From assembly GCF_002760655.1 (NCBI RefSeq), contig NZ_PDOC01000013.1:1-64000 (forward strand): a stretch of 64,000 bases of DNA, in the 5' to 3' direction. The DNA is from Massilia eurypsychrophila (GTDB lineage Bacteria; Pseudomonadota; Gammaproteobacteria; Burkholderiales; Burkholderiaceae_D). A model generated the notes under the pieces. The model ran no database searches and had not been told where the DNA came from. It was given only the letters and a program-made list of their open reading frames with translations. Positions 43,903 to 53,371 of the stretch are shown here, piece by piece. The position numbers and the translations under genes are program-made. Each line of letters starts with the position of its first letter. Position 1 is the first letter of the stretch.

Positions 43903-44814
43903 ATGCCCAGACCTATGACCGAGTTGACTGAACAAGACAAGGACCCCTTCCTGATCGCGCTGGGGGAACGGCTGAAAAGCCTGCGGGGCCGGCGCGGCTT
44001 CACACGCAAGGCCCTGGCGCAGCTGGCCGATGTCTCCGAGCGGCATGTGGCGAACGTGGAATCCGGAGTTGGCAACGCTTCCATCCAGTTCCTGCGCCAG
44101 CTGGCCCAGGTACTTAACTGCACCCTGGCCGAAATGATCGGCGACGAAACCGCATCGTCGCCGGAATGGCTGATGATCAGGGAGATCCTGCGCGGACGTC
44201 CGGAGGACGAACTGGCCAAGGCGCGCGTTGCGCTGGCCGGGATTTTCGACACGCCGACCAGCGATTCGGCGCGGCGCCAGCGGGTGGCGCTGATCGGATT
44301 GCGCGGCGCCGGCAAGTCGTCGCTGGGGCAGATGCTGGCCGATCACTGGATGGTGCCATTCGTCGAATTGGGTCGACAGATCGAAAAGATCGCAGGCTGC
44401 AGCATCGCCGAGATTCACGCGCTGTATGGCCCGAATGCCTACCGCCGCTACGAGCGTCGCGCACTGGAGGAGACCGTGCGCAATTTTCCGCGCGCGGTGA
44501 TCGCCACGCCTGGCGGCGTGGTGTCCGACCCCGCCACGTTCAACCTGCTGCTGTCGCACTGTTATACAGTGTGGCTGAAAGCGTCGCCGGAAGAGCACAT
44601 GGGCCGCGTCGTGGCGCAGGGCGATACGCGGCCGATGTCCGGTAACAAGGAGGCGATGGAGGACCTCAAGCAGATCCTCGAAAGCCGCGCCCAGTTCTAC
44701 TCGAAGGCCGACCAGACCTTCGACACCAGCGAAATGACCCAGGAAGCGAGCTTCGTCGGTCTGCTGGACTCGCTACGCAACGCCGTCCTCAAGCAGGACA
44801 AAGCTTTCTTCTAG
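43903..44814 (+). CDS. boxR: BoxR: XRE helix-turn-helix fused to shikimate kinase-like domain
   Basis: A 303-residue two-domain regulator. Residues about 18-80 are an XRE-type HTH (ALGERLKSLRGRRGFTRKAL then LADVSERHVANVESG). From about 125 a shikimate kinase-like domain follows, with P-loop GLRGAGKSS (132-140), VELGRQIEKIAG and ATPGGVVSD. This architecture is specific to BoxR, the benzoyl-CoA-responsive repressor of aerobic benzoate genes. It lies between the two box transcription units, both preceded by TGCA-type operators. An ATG four codons later is an alternative start. Confidence 0.92.
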   Translation: MPRPMTELTEQDKDPFLIALGERLKSLRGRRGFTRKALAQLADVSERHVANVESGVGNASIQFLRQLAQVLNCTLAEMIGDETASSPEWLMIREILRGRPEDELAKARVALAGIFDTPTSDSARRQRVALIGLRGAGKSSLGQMLADHWMVPFVELGRQIEKIAGCSIAEIHALYGPNAYRRYERRALEETVRNFPRAVIATPGGVVSDPATFNLLLSHCYTVWLKASPEEHMGRVVAQGDTRPMSGNKEAMEDLKQILESRAQFYSKADQTFDTSEMTQEASFVGLLDSLRNAVLKQDKAFF

Positions 44815-44927
44815 TTGTACTGCTACGGCGCCGCCCGGCGCCGTGCATCTCCCTTAGTCGACCATCCTCAGCGCTGCCTGCCGGCATGGCGTTTCCACCC
44901 CGTCTGCACATTACTGCATTTTTTTGC

Positions 44928-44990
44928 TTGACGATGCCTTCAACGTGCAATATAGTTCATTCATCGAGTATGAGATGCAGCATATTGCGT
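44928..44990 (+). promoter_or_regulatory. Sigma-70 promoter with BoxR-type operators for boxCBA
   Basis: TTGACG (44928-44933), a 17-base spacer and TATAGT (44951-44956) form a near-consensus promoter. A TGCAATAT element (44946-44953) overlaps the -10. Downstream, 44963-44990 repeats the boxR/DUF4863 operator block: ATCGAGTAT, then AGATGCA, then TTGCGT in the same order as at 43831-43857 with one extra base. Binding just at and after the start site fits a repressor. The first boxC codon is 37 bases beyond. Confidence 0.7.
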
Positions 44991-45026
44991 GTATCTGAAC
45001 TTTTCACACCGTCCCGAAGGAGCGTC

Positions 45027-46685
45027 ATGACTACCAACCCGCACGTTAATTACGAGACCGCTCCCGAGCGGTACAAACACTGGACCCTTTCCTGCGAAGG
45101 CCAGGTCGCGGCGCTCACGATGAACGTGAACGAAGACGGCGGCATCAAGGAAGGATACAAGCTCAAGCTTAATTCGTATGACCTTGGCGTCGACATCGAG
45201 CTGCACGATGCCGTGCAGCGGATCCGTTTCGAGCATCCGGCAGTGCGCACGGTTGTCGTCGGCAGCAGCCGCGACCGGATTTTCTGCTCCGGCGCGAACA
45301 TCTTCATGCTGGGTAAATCGACCCACGCATGGAAGGTCAACTTCTGCAAATTCACCAACGAGACGCGCAATGGCCTGGAAGACTCGAGCCGCTACTCTGG
45401 CCTGAAGTTCATCGCCGCCGTCAATGGCGCCTGCGCTGGCGGCGGCTATGAACTTGCTGCCGCCTGCGACGAGATCATCCTGGTCGATGACCGCTCGTCG
45501 TCGGTGAGTCTGCCCGAGGTCCCGCTGCTTGGCGTGCTGCCAGGTACCGGCGGCCTCACGCGCCTTACCGACAAGCGCAAGGTGCGCCATGACCTGGCCG
45601 ATATCTTCTGCACGACCTCGGAAGGCGTGCGCGGCCAGAAGGCGAAAGATTGGCGCCTGGTCGACGAAGTCGCCAAGCCGGCCCAGTTTCAGCAGGTGGT
45701 GGCCGACCGCGCGCTGGCGCTGGCTGCCGGCAGCGACCGGCCTGCGGACGGCAAGGGCGTCCAATTGACCCCGTTGCGCAAGGAGAAGGGCGCCGACACG
45801 CTCGATTATGAGTTCGTCAGCATCGTCATCGACCGCGCCAGCCGTAATGCGACGCTGACCGTGCGCGCTCCTTCCAGTGCGCAGCCGGCCGACATCGCCG
45901 GCATCGAGGCGGCTGGGGTGAAGTGGTGGCCGCTGCAGATGGCGCGGGAACTGGACGACGCCATCCTGCACATGCGTACCAATGAGCTCGACATCGGCAC
46001 CTGGATCCTGAAGACGCGTGGCGATTCCGCCGCGGTCCTCGCCGTCGACGCTACGCTTGAAGCGCATCAGTCGCACTGGCTGGTCCGCGAGACCATCGGC
46101 CTGCTGCGCCGTACGCTGGCACGTCTGGATGTCTCTTCCCGTTCGCTGTTTGCCCTGATCGACGAAGATTCATGCTCGGCCGGCACATTGCTCGAAATCG
46201 CGCTCAGCGCCGACCGCATCTACATGCTGGCGCTGCCGGGCGCACCTGACCGCGCTCCGAAGATTACTGTGTCGCCGATGAACTTCGGCATGCTGCCCAT
46301 GGTAACCGCGCAGTCGCGCATCGCCCGTCGCTTCTATGAGGACGACGCACAGGTGGGCGCAGTGCGCGCCACCGTCGGCCGGCCGCTCGACGCCGCACAG
46401 GCGCTGGCGCTTGGCCTGATCACCGCCGACCCGGATGACCTCGATTGGGCTGACGAGACCCGCCTGGCGCTGGAAGAGCGCGCCAGCATGTCGCCCGACG
46501 CACTGACCGGCCTGGAAGCGAACCTGCGCTTCAATGGCAAGGAAAATATGGACACCCGGATCTTCGGCCGCCTGACCGCGTGGCAGAACTGGATCTTTAT
46601 CCGTCCGAACGCCGTCGGCGAATTCGGCGCGCTGAAAGTCTACGGCAGTGGCAACAAAGCCCAATTCGACATGAACCGCGTGTAA
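45027..46685 (+). CDS. boxC: 2,3-epoxybenzoyl-CoA dihydrolase (benzoyl-CoA-dihydrodiol lyase)
   Basis: A 552-residue protein of the crotonase superfamily with BoxC length and features: an N-terminal half with CSGANIFMLGKSTHAWKVNF, INGACAGGGYE-like VNGACAGGGYELAAACDEI and a second crotonase-like half. BoxC hydrolytically opens 2,3-epoxybenzoyl-CoA, giving 3,4-dehydroadipyl-CoA semialdehyde and formate. The start at 45027 has a strong GAAGGAG ribosome site; an upstream in-frame ATG lies before the promoter and is rejected. First gene of the forward box operon. Confidence 0.93.
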   Translation: MTTNPHVNYETAPERYKHWTLSCEGQVAALTMNVNEDGGIKEGYKLKLNSYDLGVDIELHDAVQRIRFEHPAVRTVVVGSSRDRIFCSGANIFMLGKSTHAWKVNFCKFTNETRNGLEDSSRYSGLKFIAAVNGACAGGGYELAAACDEIILVDDRSSSVSLPEVPLLGVLPGTGGLTRLTDKRKVRHDLADIFCTTSEGVRGQKAKDWRLVDEVAKPAQFQQVVADRALALAAGSDRPADGKGVQLTPLRKEKGADTLDYEFVSIVIDRASRNATLTVRAPSSAQPADIAGIEAAGVKWWPLQMARELDDAILHMRTNELDIGTWILKTRGDSAAVLAVDATLEAHQSHWLVRETIGLLRRTLARLDVSSRSLFALIDEDSCSAGTLLEIALSADRIYMLALPGAPDRAPKITVSPMNFGMLPMVTAQSRIARRFYEDDAQVGAVRATVGRPLDAAQALALGLITADPDDLDWADETRLALEERASMSPDALTGLEANLRFNGKENMDTRIFGRLTAWQNWIFIRPNAVGEFGALKVYGSGNKAQFDMNRV

Positions 46686-46714
46686 GCGCCAACCACCATC
46701 CAAAGGAATCTACC

Positions 46715-48142
46715 GTGAGCTCAATCGATTACAGCGAAACCATCCCGAACAACGTCAACCTCTCCGAGGACAAGACGCTGCAGCGTGCACTCGAACAGTG
46801 GCAGCCGAACTACCTGAACTGGTGGCGCGATATGGGGCCGGACAACTCCAGCAACCACGACGTCTACCTGCGCACCGCGATTAACGTCACGCCGGAAGGC
46901 TGGGCCAACTTCGGCCACGTCAAGATGCCGGACTACCGCTGGGGCATTTTCCTGGCGCAGCAGGAGCAGGGCCGCAAGGTCAATTTCGGCGAAAGCAAAG
47001 GCTCGGACGCCTGGCAAGAAGTGCCGGGCGAGCACCGTGCCAACCTGCGCCGCATGATCGTGACGCAGGGCGACACCGAGCCAGCGTCGGTCGAGCAGCA
47101 GCGCCACCTGGGCCTGACCGCACCATCGAACTACGACCTGCGCAACCTGTTCCAGATTAATGTGGAAGAGGGCCGCCACCTTTGGGCGATGGTCTACCTG
47201 CTGCACAAGTACTTCGGCCGCGACGGCCGCGAGGAAGCCGAGGCGCTGTTACAGCGTAACTCTGGCGATCAGGACAAGCCGCGCATCCTGGAGGCGTTCA
47301 ACGAAGAGACGCCGGACTGGCTGGCGTTCTACATGTTCACCTACTTCACCGACCGCGATGGCAAATTCCAGCTCAACGCGCTGGCCGAATCCGGCTTCGA
47401 TCCGCTGGCGCGCACCTGCCGCTTCATGCTGACCGAGGAAGCGCACCACATGTTCGTCGGTGAGTCGGGGATTTCACGTGTCCTCAACCGGACCTGCTCG
47501 GTGATGAAGGAGTTCGGTATCGAGGATCCGGAGCAGGTGCGCAGCAAGGGCGTCATCGACCTGCCGACCATCCAGCGCTACCTGAACTTCCACTTCAGCG
47601 TGACGATCGACCTGTTCGGCGCTGACCAGTCGTCCAATGCAGCGGCGTTTTACACTGCTGGCCTAAAAGGCCGCTACGAAGAGATGAAGCGCGATGACGA
47701 CCACCTGCTGAAGAACCAGCAGTATCGCATCCTGGAAGTATCGGGCGACCGCCTGGTCGAGCGCGAAATGCCGATGCTGAACTCGCTCAACGAAGTGCTG
47801 CGCGACGATTACATCCGTGATTCGGTCGCCGGCGTGGCGCGCTGGAACAAGGTGATCGAAAAGGCTGGCCTGGCGTTCCGCCTGACTACCCCGCACAAGG
47901 CCTTCAACCGCCACATCGGCAGCTTTTCGGACTTCAAGATCTCGCCCGACGGCCGCGTCCTGTCGGAAGCGGAATGGGCGACCAAATCGCGCGCCTGGCT
48001 GCCAAGCGAGGAAGACCGTGCTTACGTGGCTTCGCTGATGGGACGCGTGACCGAGCCGGGCAAGATGGCCGGATGGATCGCGCCGCCGCCGGTGGGCATC
48101 AACCGCCAGGCAGCGGACTTCGAATACGTCCGCTTCAACTAA
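46715..48142 (+). CDS. boxB: Benzoyl-CoA 2,3-epoxidase oxygenase subunit
   Basis: A 475-residue class I di-iron oxygenase. Iron-binding carboxylate/His motifs are visible in [15 protein letters not shown] and [15 protein letters not shown], and [20 protein letters not shown] near the start is typical. BoxB epoxidises benzoyl-CoA using O2 and electrons from BoxA. The start is a GTG at 46715 with AAGGA 8 bases upstream; no ATG fits the family N-terminus. Follows boxC by 29 bases. Confidence 0.93.
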   Translation: MSSIDYSETIPNNVNLSEDKTLQRALEQWQPNYLNWWRDMGPDNSSNHDVYLRTAINVTPEGWANFGHVKMPDYRWGIFLAQQEQGRKVNFGESKGSDAWQEVPGEHRANLRRMIVTQGDTEPASVEQQRHLGLTAPSNYDLRNLFQINVEEGRHLWAMVYLLHKYFGRDGREEAEALLQRNSGDQDKPRILEAFNEETPDWLAFYMFTYFTDRDGKFQLNALAESGFDPLARTCRFMLTEEAHHMFVGESGISRVLNRTCSVMKEFGIEDPEQVRSKGVIDLPTIQRYLNFHFSVTIDLFGADQSSNAAAFYTAGLKGRYEEMKRDDDHLLKNQQYRILEVSGDRLVEREMPMLNSLNEVLRDDYIRDSVAGVARWNKVIEKAGLAFRLTTPHKAFNRHIGSFSDFKISPDGRVLSEAEWATKSRAWLPSEEDRAYVASLMGRVTEPGKMAGWIAPPPVGINRQAADFEYVRFN

Positions 48143-48164
48143 GACAAGCTGGCTCTCCCACTGT

Positions 48165-48183
48165 CGCTCCGTTAAAAGGAGCG
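48165..48183 (+). other. Stem-loop between boxB and boxA
   Basis: CGCTCC (48165-48170) and GGAGCG (48178-48183) pair around a 7-base loop; the stem extends by a wobble and a further pair. It is the only notable structure in the 91-base gap between two otherwise tightly arranged genes, and no U-tract follows. It may protect the 3' end of boxCB mRNA or tune the BoxB to BoxA ratio. Role is inference. Confidence 0.45.
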
Positions 48184-48233
48184 GCAGGATCGAGGGGGCG
48201 GCGATTTACCCGCTTTCACTGGATGGTCCTGAC

Positions 48234-49469
48234 ATGAACGCTGCGCTCCCAATCGTCCTGATTCGGCAACACCTGATCGACCCTGAGGTCTGCATTCGTT
48301 GCAACACCTGCGAGGAAACCTGTCCGGTCGACGCCATCACCCATGACGACCGCAATTACGTAGTCGATGCTGTGATCTGCAATGGCTGCAATGCCTGCAT
48401 TTCGCCGTGCCCGACCGGATCGATCGATCACTGGCGCACGGTCGAAGCAAGCAATGCGTACAGCATCGCCGAGCAGCTGACATGGGACGACCTGCCGGCG
48501 CAACAGGACCTCCCGGAGCTTGAGGCGGGTGACGAGCCGGCGGCGCCGCTGTTGCAGGGCGGTCAGCAGGTCAATGCGGCGACGTCTGCATCATCAACGC
48601 GCGCGCCCTGGTCGGCAGCCCACCCCTACCTTAATCTGTATTCGGTCAAGGCGCCGGTGCTGGCCACTGTAGCCGGGAACTTCCGCCTTACGGCGCAGGA
48701 AACCGAAAGCGATATTCATCATATCGTGCTCGATTTCGGCGCCAATTTCTTCCCGCTGCTCGAGGGGCAGTCGATCGGCATCGTGCCGCCTGGCGTCGAT
48801 GCGAGCGGCAAGCCGCATTACCTGCGGATGTATTCGGTGGCAAGTCCTCGTGATGGGGAGCGCGATGGCTACAACAACCTGGCGCTGACGGTGAAACGGG
48901 TAGTGGCGGACCATGCGGGCGCGCCCGCACTCGGTGTGGCGTCGAACTACCTGTGCGACTTGCCGAAGGGGGCGCAGGTGCAGGTTGTCGGACCATTTGG
49001 TAACAACTACCTGATGCCGAACCAGAATGGCTCGAACATCATCATGATCTGCACGGGTACCGGCTCGGCACCGATGCGCGCGATGACCGAGCACCGGCGC
49101 CGGCTGGCCGCAAAAGGCCAGCCCGTTGGCGGCAAGCTGATGCTGTTCTTCGGCGCGCGCCGGCCGGAAGAGCTGCCGTACTTCGGCCCATTGCTCAAGC
49201 TTCCACCCGCATTCATCGATATCCACCTGGCGTTCTCGCGTGTCGAAGGCCAGCCGCGCACCTACGTACAGGACAAGATCCGTGCTGCTGGCAACACTGT
49301 GACAGATGTTCTCGGCGGCGACACCTACGTTTACATCTGCGGCCTGAAAGGCATGGAGACCGGCGTGCTGGAAGCGCTGGCAGAAAGCTGCCGCGCCGCC
49401 GGCATCGACTGGCCGGCGCTGCACGCGCGCATGGTCCAGGAAGGCCGCTTCCACGTCGAGACTTATTGA
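48234..49469 (+). CDS. boxA: Benzoyl-CoA 2,3-epoxidase reductase subunit
   Basis: A 411-residue reductase. The N-terminus carries two [4Fe-4S] motifs, [14 protein letters not shown] and [12 protein letters not shown] (about residues 20-62). A variable linker (about 80-125) is followed by a ferredoxin-NADP reductase domain with [13 protein letters not shown] (FAD) and [14 protein letters not shown] (NADPH). BoxA transfers electrons from NADPH to BoxB. Closely follows the family length. Confidence 0.93.
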   Translation: MNAALPIVLIRQHLIDPEVCIRCNTCEETCPVDAITHDDRNYVVDAVICNGCNACISPCPTGSIDHWRTVEASNAYSIAEQLTWDDLPAQQDLPELEAGDEPAAPLLQGGQQVNAATSASSTRAPWSAAHPYLNLYSVKAPVLATVAGNFRLTAQETESDIHHIVLDFGANFFPLLEGQSIGIVPPGVDASGKPHYLRMYSVASPRDGERDGYNNLALTVKRVVADHAGAPALGVASNYLCDLPKGAQVQVVGPFGNNYLMPNQNGSNIIMICTGTGSAPMRAMTEHRRRLAAKGQPVGGKLMLFFGARRPEELPYFGPLLKLPPAFIDIHLAFSRVEGQPRTYVQDKIRAAGNTVTDVLGGDTYVYICGLKGMETGVLEALAESCRAAGIDWPALHARMVQEGRFHVETY

Positions 49470-49523
49470 CGCGATTATCAATCGGCTTCCTCGCGAAGCC
49501 GGATTCACCAAACTGGAGTTATC

Positions 49524-50324
49524 TTGACAGCATCATCCTATGAGACGCTCGACGTCGCCACCGACAGCCGTGGCGTCACCAGGGTCACCCTCAATCGTCC
49601 CAACGTTTTGAACGCTTTCGACGAGACCATGATCGGTGAGCTGTCAGCGGTATTCAAACAGATTGCCGCCGATTCCGTCACGCGGGTTGTCATCCTTGCC
49701 GCAGCCGGCCGCGCATTCTGCGCCGGCGCCGACTTGCGCTGGATGGAGCGTGCGAGCACCAACAACGAGCAGGCCAACCTGGAAGACGCGCGCCGTTTCG
49801 CGCACATGATGCACGCGCTGCATTCGTGCCCGAAGCCGGTCATCGGGCGGGCGCATGGCGCGGCGCTGGGCGGCGGCGTCGGACTGTTGTGCGCCTGCGA
49901 TATCGTGGTATCGGTGCCGCAGGCGAAGTTTGCGGTCAGCGAAGCGAGGTTCGGCATACTGCCGGCGGTGATTGGTCCGTATCTCACCAACGCGGTCGGC
50001 AAGCGCCACGCACTGAGGCTGGCGTTGACCGCGGAAGTGATCGAGGGTTTTCGCGCCGCAGAGATCGGTCTGGTACACGAGCTGGTCAAACCGGAAGAAC
50101 TTGATGACGCGATCGAGGACATCGTCGGCAACCTGCTGCGCAACGGGCCGAACGCGCTGGGCGAGGTCAAGCGCTGGTTCGACCAGCTCCAGGTCGGGCC
50201 TATCGAAGAGCGGGTGCGCGAACAGAGCGCGACGACGATCGCCCGCGTGCGTTGCACCGATGAGGCGCGTGAGGGTTTCGCCGCATTCCTCGGCAAGCGT
50301 TCCGCAGCATGGGTGCAGCCATGA
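49524..50324 (+). CDS. Enoyl-CoA hydratase/isomerase family protein (box lower pathway)
   Basis: A 266-residue crotonase. Oxyanion motifs are FCAGADLRWM and GAALGGGVGLLCACDI; one catalytic Glu is in SEARFGILPAVIGPYL, while the other position is Gly, a pattern shared with methylglutaconyl-CoA-type hydratases. It probably isomerises or hydrates 3,4-/2,3-dehydroadipyl-CoA toward 3-hydroxyadipyl-CoA. The start is TTG at 49524 with GGAG 5 bases upstream. Overlaps the next gene by four bases. Confidence 0.85.
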   Translation: MTASSYETLDVATDSRGVTRVTLNRPNVLNAFDETMIGELSAVFKQIAADSVTRVVILAAAGRAFCAGADLRWMERASTNNEQANLEDARRFAHMMHALHSCPKPVIGRAHGAALGGGVGLLCACDIVVSVPQAKFAVSEARFGILPAVIGPYLTNAVGKRHALRLALTAEVIEGFRAAEIGLVHELVKPEELDDAIEDIVGNLLRNGPNALGEVKRWFDQLQVGPIEERVREQSATTIARVRCTDEAREGFAAFLGKRSAAWVQP

Positions 50325-51811
50325 TCGGCGCGGTCGGCGAACAGTTGGTTGGGGTGGTTGGCGCCGGCACAATGGGCGCCGGTATCGCACAGGTGGCGGC
50401 CGCCGCCGGACACCCGGTGCTGCTGCTCGACGCGCGGCCGGGCGCGGCCGCGGCTGCGCACGCGCAGATCGCCGCGGGCCTGTCGATCCTGGTCACCAAG
50501 GGAAAGCTCGATGAGACCGCGCGCGCGAATCTGCTTGCACGGATCACAGCGGTTGAAGTGCTGGCCGACCTTGCCGCGGCTACGATTGTCATCGAAGTGA
50601 TTGTCGAAGATCTCGCCGCCAAGCAGGGACTGCTGCGCGAACTTGAGGCCCACGTCGCCCCTGATGCCATCCTGGCGTCGAACACGTCGACAATCTCCGT
50701 CACCGCCATTGCACAGGGCATGCGCCATCCGCACCGGGTGGTCGGCATGCACTTCTTCAATCCGGTGCCGCAAATGAAGCTGGTCGAAGTAGTGTCGGGC
50801 GCGGAGACGTCGCCGGCCGTAGCGACGTCTATCTTCGAACTGGTGCGCAGGTGGGGAAAGACGCCCGTGCATGCCAAGTCTACGCCCGGGTTTATCGTCA
50901 ACCGGATCGCCCGACCCTTCTACGCGGAGGCCCTGCAGCTGCTTCTCGAGCAGGCGGGCACGCCGGCGCAGCTGGACGAGTGTGCGCGCGGCGCAGGCTT
51001 TCGCATGGGGCCCTGTGAGCTGATGGACCTGATCGGCCATGACATCAACTATGCCGTGACCAGCTCCGTATTCAACGCGACGTATGGCGATCGCCGCTTC
51101 CAGCCGTCGCTCGTGCAGAAGGCACTGGTTGACGGCGGATGCCTCGGCCGCAAGGCCGGCAAGGGCTTCTACGAGGGTGCTGCAGGTGAAAGCGACGTGA
51201 TCGAAGCCTCGCCCGCCGGAGAGGTTGAGGTCCACGGGGACAGTCCGATGGCGCAGCGGCTCGCGCAGATACTGGACGCGCGCTCGATCCAATTTCATCG
51301 CGTGGCCGGCAGCGTTTGGAACGGTTTGGTGATCGACGGCTTGCCGATGCACCTGACCGATGGTCGCAGCGCGGCGCAGATCGCGGGCAAGGCAGCGCTG
51401 GGCGTCATCGACTGGCCGTTAAGTGCAAACGCAGCTGCCTTAGCCGTCGCATTCGCGCCTGGCGCGGATACCGACGCACAGGCACGGGTGGCAGCCGCGC
51501 TGGCGGCGTGCGGGTGGCAGGTGCGCGTCTTGCGCGATATTCCTGGACTCCTCGTTGCGCGGACCGTGGCGATGCTGATCAACGAAGCGGCCGACGCTGT
51601 GTGGCAGGGCGTGTGCGACGAAGCCAGCGTCGACCAGGCGATGCGCCTGGGGACGAACTATCCGATGGGCCCCTTCGAATGGCTGGCACAGATCGGCGTC
51701 GATGCCACTGTGGGCATGCTGGACAACCTGGACGCAACGTACCGTGGCGAGCGCTATCGCGTCAGCCCGCTGCTGCGCCAACGCTACTGGATTGAACGGA
51801 GCACGGCATGA
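50321..51811 (+). CDS. 3-hydroxyacyl-CoA dehydrogenase (3-hydroxyadipyl-CoA type)
   Basis: A 496-residue dehydrogenase with NAD loop GVVGAGTMGAGIAQVAA, catalytic His in GMHFFNPVPQMKLVEVV and two C-terminal 3HCDH domains, the arrangement of PaaH-type enzymes. It would oxidise 3-hydroxyadipyl-CoA to 3-oxoadipyl-CoA. The ATG at 50321 overlaps the previous stop (ATGA), chosen over an in-frame ATG at 50309. The C-terminus overlaps the next gene by four bases. No thiolase gene lies in the window. Confidence 0.88.
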   Translation: MIGAVGEQLVGVVGAGTMGAGIAQVAAAAGHPVLLLDARPGAAAAAHAQIAAGLSILVTKGKLDETARANLLARITAVEVLADLAAATIVIEVIVEDLAAKQGLLRELEAHVAPDAILASNTSTISVTAIAQGMRHPHRVVGMHFFNPVPQMKLVEVVSGAETSPAVATSIFELVRRWGKTPVHAKSTPGFIVNRIARPFYAEALQLLLEQAGTPAQLDECARGAGFRMGPCELMDLIGHDINYAVTSSVFNATYGDRRFQPSLVQKALVDGGCLGRKAGKGFYEGAAGESDVIEASPAGEVEVHGDSPMAQRLAQILDARSIQFHRVAGSVWNGLVIDGLPMHLTDGRSAAQIAGKAALGVIDWPLSANAAALAVAFAPGADTDAQARVAAALAACGWQVRVLRDIPGLLVARTVAMLINEAADAVWQGVCDEASVDQAMRLGTNYPMGPFEWLAQIGVDATVGMLDNLDATYRGERYRVSPLLRQRYWIERSTA

Positions 51812-52617
51812 TGGAACAGGTATTGGTCGACACAACGAACTTCCGGGTCGACATCGACGCCGGTGGCATCGCGCATGTGGTGTTCCAGCCGGCCGGCGGC
51901 ATGCCCGTGCTTGACATGGATGGCCACCGCGCCTTGGCGGGCATCTGGCGCCGGCTCGATGAGCATGCCGGCGTCAAAGTGATCCTGGTCGAGAGCGAAG
52001 GCAAAGCCTTTTGCGCCGGCGGCGACATGGCGATGGTGGAGAACATGCTGCACAGTCAGGCGGTGCGGGCGCGCGTGATGGCCGAGGCGCGCGACCTGGT
52101 GCGCGGCATGGTCGATTGCGGCAAGCCGATCGTGGCAGCGATCAATGGCGCTGCAGTCGGTGCCGGCCTGGCCGTCGCGCTGCTGGCCGATATCTCGATC
52201 GTCGCGAAGGGCGCGAAACTGATCGACGGCCATACCAAACTGGGCGTGGCGGCAGGCGACCATGCGGCGCTGCTGTGGCCATTGTTATGCGGGATGGCGA
52301 AGGCGAAGTACTACCTGCTGTTATGCGAGACGGTCACCGGCGAGGAAGCGGAGCGGATCGGCCTTGTCAGCGCTGCGCTCGAGGCGCCGTTAGTAGGGCC
52401 GGAGGCGCTCGCGATAGCAAAGCGCCTGGCGGTGGGCAGCCCAGCTGCCTTGGCGCATACCAAGCGCTCCCTCAACCTGTGGCTGCAAGCCGCCTGGCCA
52501 GTGTTTGAAGCATCCCTCAATGCCGAGTTCATGGGCTTTGCCGAAGCCGACGCGCGCGAAGGCCTGGCGGCGCTCAAAGAAAAGCGGCTCCCGCAGTTCG
52601 GCGGAGGGTATCCATGA
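51808..52617 (+). CDS. Enoyl-CoA hydratase/isomerase family protein lacking both usual catalytic Glu
   Basis: A 269-residue crotonase-fold protein. FCAGGDMAMVEN and INGAAVGAGLAVALLADIS form the oxyanion hole. The two positions where hydratases have Glu read Ala (GLAVALLADIS) and His (IDGHTKLGVAAGDHAALLW). The DGH...GDHAA pattern marks a separate crotonase subgroup, so the reaction may be isomerisation or a different hydration. Its place between HADH and MaoC-like genes, with ATGA overlaps on both sides, ties it to the same catabolic route. Confidence 0.82.
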   Translation: MMEQVLVDTTNFRVDIDAGGIAHVVFQPAGGMPVLDMDGHRALAGIWRRLDEHAGVKVILVESEGKAFCAGGDMAMVENMLHSQAVRARVMAEARDLVRGMVDCGKPIVAAINGAAVGAGLAVALLADISIVAKGAKLIDGHTKLGVAAGDHAALLWPLLCGMAKAKYYLLLCETVTGEEAERIGLVSAALEAPLVGPEALAIAKRLAVGSPAALAHTKRSLNLWLQAAWPVFEASLNAEFMGFAEADAREGLAALKEKRLPQFGGGYP

Positions 52618-53051
52618 AGTTTTCCGATTTGACGGCAGGCCGGCGCATCGAGGCGGGACCAGTGCGCGTGCTGGCGTCCGAGATCGTCGAATTCGCGCGC
52701 AAGTTCGACAATCAGTGGTTCCACACCGACCCGATGCGGGCAGAGTCGGGCGTCTGGAATGGCCTGATCGCCAGCGGGTTTCATACCTGTTCGATCGCCA
52801 TGCAAATGGTCGCGGCCACCATCCTGGAAGGCTCCGAATCGTATGCCTCGCCCGGCCTGTCGTACGTGAAGTGGCCAAACCCCGTGCGCCCCAACGATCT
52901 GCTGACGTTGCACGTCGAAGTGATCGAGTCGAAGGTATCGACCTCGAAGCCCTGGCTGGGCGTGGTCCAGTGGAAATGGCGGCTGGTGAATCAGAACGCT
53001 ATCACGGTGCTGGAACTGCAAGCGACCAGCCTGTTTAAGCTGGATGCCTGA
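52614..53051 (+). CDS. MaoC family dehydratase (hotdog fold)
   Basis: A 145-residue MaoC-like hydratase with the catalytic Asp/His pair in FDNQWFHTDPMRAESG (about residues 32 and 37), followed by GLIASGFHTCSIAMQMV. The fold hydrates or dehydrates 2-enoyl-CoA esters. It starts in an ATGA overlap with the preceding crotonase gene and ends the forward box operon. Having a MaoC enzyme plus two crotonases suggests redundancy or a wider substrate range such as substituted benzoates. Confidence 0.85.
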   Translation: MKFSDLTAGRRIEAGPVRVLASEIVEFARKFDNQWFHTDPMRAESGVWNGLIASGFHTCSIAMQMVAATILEGSESYASPGLSYVKWPNPVRPNDLLTLHVEVIESKVSTSKPWLGVVQWKWRLVNQNAITVLELQATSLFKLDA

Positions 53052-53371
53052 TCCACCCGCAAGATGGTGTGGCGTTGTTCCGCTGAAGATCTACCGGGCG
53101 AGCAGCATGACTACAGCGTTCCAAGCCCAAGGCGGGGAAGACCTGCATAATTTCCAGCAACGAGTTCAACACCGTCGCCGATGCCTCATGCTGAGCTCCG
53201 GCATGGCCATGTCCGCGCGCTTCGGAACCAACGCAATCGACCGCGCAGTCAACTTCAGGGGTGCCGAGGATATGGGCGATCTGATCCGCAAGCGAAACAT
53301 CCTGCGACAGATCGACGGTCTCGAAGCCGACAGAGCGAGCATTCGTCGCCGATCAACCATCGGAGACAAAA
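53052..53371. other. 320 bases without a confident gene
   Basis: After the MaoC stop the sequence drops into lower-quality coding statistics. A forward frame from 53107 encodes about 110 residues (MTTAFQAQ start) but resembles no family I know, has no clear ribosome site and overlaps the next gene; it could be a decayed phage-type gene. No terminator with a clean U-tract was found for the box operon here. Confidence 0.4.
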
